A stretch of DNA of 64,000 nt from Psychrobacter immobilis. Lineage in GTDB: Bacteria > Pseudomonadota > Gammaproteobacteria > Pseudomonadales > Moraxellaceae. A program made the position numbers and the translations under genes. Where the stretch lies: positions 1,984,001 through 2,048,000 of the forward strand of contig NZ_CAJGZV010000001.1 of assembly GCF_904846065.1 (NCBI RefSeq). The letters are read 5' to 3'. The notes beneath the pieces were generated by a model, which was not told the origin of the DNA, ran no database searches, and saw only the letters and a list, made by a program, of their open reading frames with translations. This document shows, one piece after another, positions 61,446 to 64,000 of the stretch (position 1 is the stretch's first letter; each line of letters begins with the position of its first letter).

Positions 61446-62294
61446 ATGCAAAGCACCACTAGTAAAAATAGCACCCACATCCGTCTCACCAATTTGCCAA
61501 TCTTGTTCGACACTTTGCATATAGAGCGCTTACCTGCGGACATACAAGCGAAAATCTCATATATTGATGCTTGTCTACCGCAAACACAATGTGGACTTTG
61601 CGAGCACCCAGACGGCTGCTTACCTTATGCCGCCGCTATTGTGCTTGACAATGAGCCATACAATAAATGTGTACCCGGTGGTCAACCCGTTACCAATGCC
61701 ATTGCTCAAATCATTAATATAGATAGTCATGAAGCGATACTTAGCGCGGCGCCTTCTCAGTGGCCAATAGATGCGACCTCTGAACGTCCGACTGAGGTAC
61801 GTGCGGTGATCCGTGAAGATGATTGTATCGGCTGCACCAAATGTATACCTGCCTGCCCAGTCGATGCTATTGTCGGTACTGGTAAGCACATGCATACTAT
61901 CTTTACGAATTTATGCACGGGCTGCGAGCTTTGCATCGCTCCTTGTCCAGTTGACTGTATCGACTTGGTCACTGTTGAACGGGAGCTGTCTAGCTCTGGA
62001 CGTACCACAGAGCAAGAAGATTTAAGACAGCGCTATCATACTCATTTAAGACGCGTTACCGAACAGCTGGCTGATAGTAGCAATAGTAGACCTGTGGTCA
62101 GCATGGTTGAAGCAAAACTGAACAATGCCGCTAGTCAATCGTTGAATATCAGCGAAGCGCAGGCAAAAAACACCATTGCCGCAGCGAAGCTTCGTAGTAA
62201 AATTAAAAAACTAGAAAAGCAGCTAAGTGTCCGTCCAAATGAGAGCAAACAAGTAGAGCTTGACGCGTTGCAAGTAGAGTTAAGTCAGCTTTAA
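61446..62294 (+). CDS. rsxB: RnfB/RsxB-like iron-sulfur protein
   Basis: A ~282-residue Fe-S protein. An N-terminal 4Fe-4S module (ACLPQTQCGLCEHPDGCLPYA) matches RnfB. Two ferredoxin clusters follow (CIGCTKCIPACPVDA and CTGCELCIAPCPVDC). The C-terminal ~80 residues are a charged helix. Unlike RnfB of E. coli, no N-terminal membrane segment is seen, and no other rnf/rsx genes are adjacent, so it may be a stand-alone soluble form as in some relatives. The ATG at 61446 with an AAGG site is preferred; 61389 is the earlier option. The next gene is nth, the usual neighbour of rnf genes. Confidence 0.88.
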   Translation: MQSTTSKNSTHIRLTNLPILFDTLHIERLPADIQAKISYIDACLPQTQCGLCEHPDGCLPYAAAIVLDNEPYNKCVPGGQPVTNAIAQIINIDSHEAILSAAPSQWPIDATSERPTEVRAVIREDDCIGCTKCIPACPVDAIVGTGKHMHTIFTNLCTGCELCIAPCPVDCIDLVTVERELSSSGRTTEQEDLRQRYHTHLRRVTEQLADSSNSRPVVSMVEAKLNNAASQSLNISEAQAKNTIAAAKLRSKIKKLEKQLSVRPNESKQVELDALQVELSQL

Positions 62295-62405
62295 TAGCGT
62301 AATTATCATTTGTTAGACAGTCTACCCAACATCGCTAAAATGAATTTATCCCGATATCTTGTATCAGTTATTAACTATCAATAGCCAAAAAATAGTAAGA
62401 ATACT

Positions 62406-63101
62406 ATGAGTAAAACCGTCAAACACAAAACTGCCGATACCCCGCCATCGAGACGAATGCCCAATCGTGACGTGCGTCCATTTTTTGAAAAGCTGGCAGC
62501 GACGATTGATGAGCCAGTTACGGAATTGAATTATAAGAGTAATTTTGAGCTGCTGATCGCGGTCATCTTGTCTGCGCAGGCGACGGATGTAAGCGTCAAT
62601 ATTGCTACCAAGCAATTATATCCCGTAGCAAATACACCTGAAGCAATCTTGGCATTGGGTGAAGACGGTCTAAAATCTTATATCAAAAATATTGGCTTAT
62701 ATAATGCCAAAGCCAAAAACGTCATCAAAACTTGCCATGATTTAATTGAGAAATTTGACAGCACCGTCCCTGATAATCGCAAAGACTTAGAGTCTCTCGC
62801 TGGCGTCGGGCGCAAAACCGCCAATGTGGTGTTAAACACCGCCTTTGGTCAGCCAACCATGGCGGTTGATACTCATATCTTTCGGGTAGGTAATCGTACA
62901 GGACTTGCCACGGGCAAGAATGTCTTGATCGTTGAAAATAAGTTGGTCGAGCGTATCCCAGAGGACTTCATCGTGGATGCGCATCATTATCTTATTTTAC
63001 ACGGGCGCTATACCTGCCAAGCCCGTACACCCAAATGCGGGGCGTGTCCTGTTTATGACGAATGTATGTTTAAAGAAAAAGCCAAGTTTTTGGCGTTATA
63101 A
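62406..63101 (+). CDS. nth: endonuclease III
   Basis: A 231-residue DNA glycosylase/AP lyase. Seen: FELLIAVILSAQATDVSVNI, the HhH motif LESLAGVGRKTANVVLNTAF with the catalytic Lys, AVDTHIFRVGNRTGL with the catalytic Asp, and a C-terminal 4Fe-4S loop C-x6-C-x2-C-x5-C (CQARTPKCGACPVYDEC). It removes oxidised pyrimidines and nicks the abasic site. The N-terminus has a short basic extension (~20 residues) compared with E. coli Nth. It follows rsxB by 111 bases. Very confident. Confidence 0.97.
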   Translation: MSKTVKHKTADTPPSRRMPNRDVRPFFEKLAATIDEPVTELNYKSNFELLIAVILSAQATDVSVNIATKQLYPVANTPEAILALGEDGLKSYIKNIGLYNAKAKNVIKTCHDLIEKFDSTVPDNRKDLESLAGVGRKTANVVLNTAFGQPTMAVDTHIFRVGNRTGLATGKNVLIVENKLVERIPEDFIVDAHHYLILHGRYTCQARTPKCGACPVYDECMFKEKAKFLAL

Positions 63102-63136
63102 TTTTTAGAACGATCGCTTTTAGAACGATAACTGCT

Positions 63137-63312
63137 CTAGGGCGTGTCCTCAATTCAATCAATTACTTTCTAAATGGGCTAAAAATAGCTAAATTTTGCC
63201 AAACATCGTCAAATAGCTTCTTAATATCTCGATATTATGTGCGCTATTTTCCTTGTTTGACGGCAATTTATCTCATTTTTATCACCATTTTTAAAATGAG
63301 GACACGCCCTAG
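63137..63312. mobile_element. MITE with 16-bp inverted repeats and CTAG target duplication
   Basis: CTAGGGCGTGTCCTCA (63137-63152) and its exact reverse complement (63297-63312) bound a 176-bp non-coding element. Counting CTAG as a 4-bp target duplication, the ends are GGGCGTGTCCTCA-like, suggesting mobilisation by an IS5-type transposase. It fills most of the nth-DJ-1 gap (63102-63426). Confidence 0.8.
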
Positions 63313-63426
63313 TTATAGAAGGTTTAATTTATCTACTTTATATAAATAAAACATGAATAGCGTGGTTAAAAAAGCAATAGACGCCCACTTACTTTTGTAA
63401 ACATTATTTAAAAATTAGGAAGCCAG

Positions 63427-64000
63427 ATGCAGACACTGACCGCGCTATTATTCGATGATTTTGAGACTTTGGATCTATTTGGACCTATCGAGATGTTTGG
63501 CTGCTTACCTGAGCATTATCATCTACAATTTGCCTCATTAAACGGCGGCATTATTTGCAGTAAGCATGGCGTTGCGATGCAGACCATCGCTGTCAGCGAG
63601 TTAGCGCATCAGACTGATATTTTATTGATGGTTGGCGGCATGGGTACTCGCCAGCAAATCAATCACCGACCATTTTTGCAGACGTTAATAACCTTGGTTG
63701 ACCATGCTGATTGGGTACTTAGCGTTTGTACGGGTAGTGCATTGTTGGCTAAGGCTGGCGTCTTAGATGACAAGCGCGCAACGTCTAATAAACTGTCATG
63801 GCAATGGGTAATAGCGCAATCTGACAAAGTCCATTGGGCCGAGCAAGCACGCTGGGTTGTTGATGGCAAATTTTATACGTCCTCAGGTGTCAGTGCAGGT
63901 ATGGACATGGCGCTTGGTTTTATCGCCGACAGACATGACATCGATACGGCGCGCCAGATCGCTCACTATACTGAATATCGCTGGCAAGAAAATAGCGAGA
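63427..64000 (+). CDS. DJ-1/PfpI family protein, 3' end outside the window
   Basis: An open frame from the ATG at 63427 runs 191 codons to the window edge. It starts MQTLTALLFDDFETLDLFGP, then LMVGGMGTRQQIN, WVLSVCTGSALLAKAGVLDD with the nucleophile Cys, ATSNKLSWQWV, and SSGVSAGMDMALGFIA. This is a DJ-1/PfpI/ThiJ protein of the isonitrile-hydratase-like group. About 191 residues are visible; family members of this type are ~190-230 long, so only the tail may be missing. No HTH is seen in the visible part, but one could follow. Confidence 0.88.
   Translation, partial: MQTLTALLFDDFETLDLFGPIEMFGCLPEHYHLQFASLNGGIICSKHGVAMQTIAVSELAHQTDILLMVGGMGTRQQINHRPFLQTLITLVDHADWVLSVCTGSALLAKAGVLDDKRATSNKLSWQWVIAQSDKVHWAEQARWVVDGKFYTSSGVSAGMDMALGFIADRHDIDTARQIAHYTEYRWQENSE

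Overview
The window looks like a chromosome segment of a Moraxellaceae gammaproteobacterium, most likely Psychrobacter. The indicators are an rnhA-dnaQ fusion of the kind known from Acinetobacter and relatives, a FimL-like protein, the rsxB-nth neighbourhood and MITE-like intergenic repeats. Genus assignment is inference; no rRNA or other marker gene is present.

Bases 1-46350 form a dense, AT-rich defence/conflict island. From left to right: (a) DUF1810, WYL regulator and PP2C phosphatase genes (132-2686); (b) a membrane-anchored HNH nuclease ending in three Ltp-type repeats (3094-4938); (c) a tight HNH / Nudix / PLD-helicase-DUF3427 operon (5120-9518); (d) a Thoeris-like pair, a ThsB-type TIR protein plus a TIR-SLOG protein (9766-12473); (e) a nucleotide-centred cluster in which a TIR-like gene precedes an Nmad2 gene twice, together with a MazG-like protein, a 5-hmdU-kinase-helical-domain protein, a membrane-anchored dCTP-deaminase-fold protein and a small two-TM protein (12687-18416); (f) an IS3 remnant; (g) a long leftward operon with a DnaQ-BRCT exonuclease, a TerB_N/TerB/TerB_C protein, a BrxD-like ATPase, a BrxHI/Lhr-like helicase, a MazG-like pyrophosphohydrolase and a GIY-YIG/DUF2075 ATPase (18910-28153); (h) a 14-copy 8-bp tandem repeat in the intergenic region before a rightward operon of WYL regulator, two dynamin-like GTPases, an unknown duplicated-domain protein, a large HerA/DUF87-type ATPase, a WHH-type HNH nuclease, a probable immunity protein and an Apea-type HEPN protein (28746-39076); (i) an IS630 remnant, then a recombinase module of one unknown protein and two very large tyrosine recombinases, ending in nested palindromes (39125-46342) that may mark the element edge.

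Bases 46437-64000 are chromosomal backbone. A leftward operon (acyl-CoA dehydrogenase, MDR reductase, two SDRs, CitE-like lyase) faces a divergent GlxA-type AraC regulator with half-sites between them. Then come an LD-carboxypeptidase, a DUF1232 protein, small envelope proteins, rnhA-dnaQ, a FimL-like protein, nudC, rsxB, nth and a truncated DJ-1/PfpI gene at the right edge. Two related MITE-like elements and one MITE with CTAG target duplication lie between these genes.

The best candidates for undescribed biology are the TIR/Nmad2 cluster (12687-18416), the dynamin-HerA-nuclease/immunity-HEPN operon (29652-39076) and the membrane HNH-Ltp protein (3094-4938). All functions are inferred from motifs read by eye; no database search was possible.
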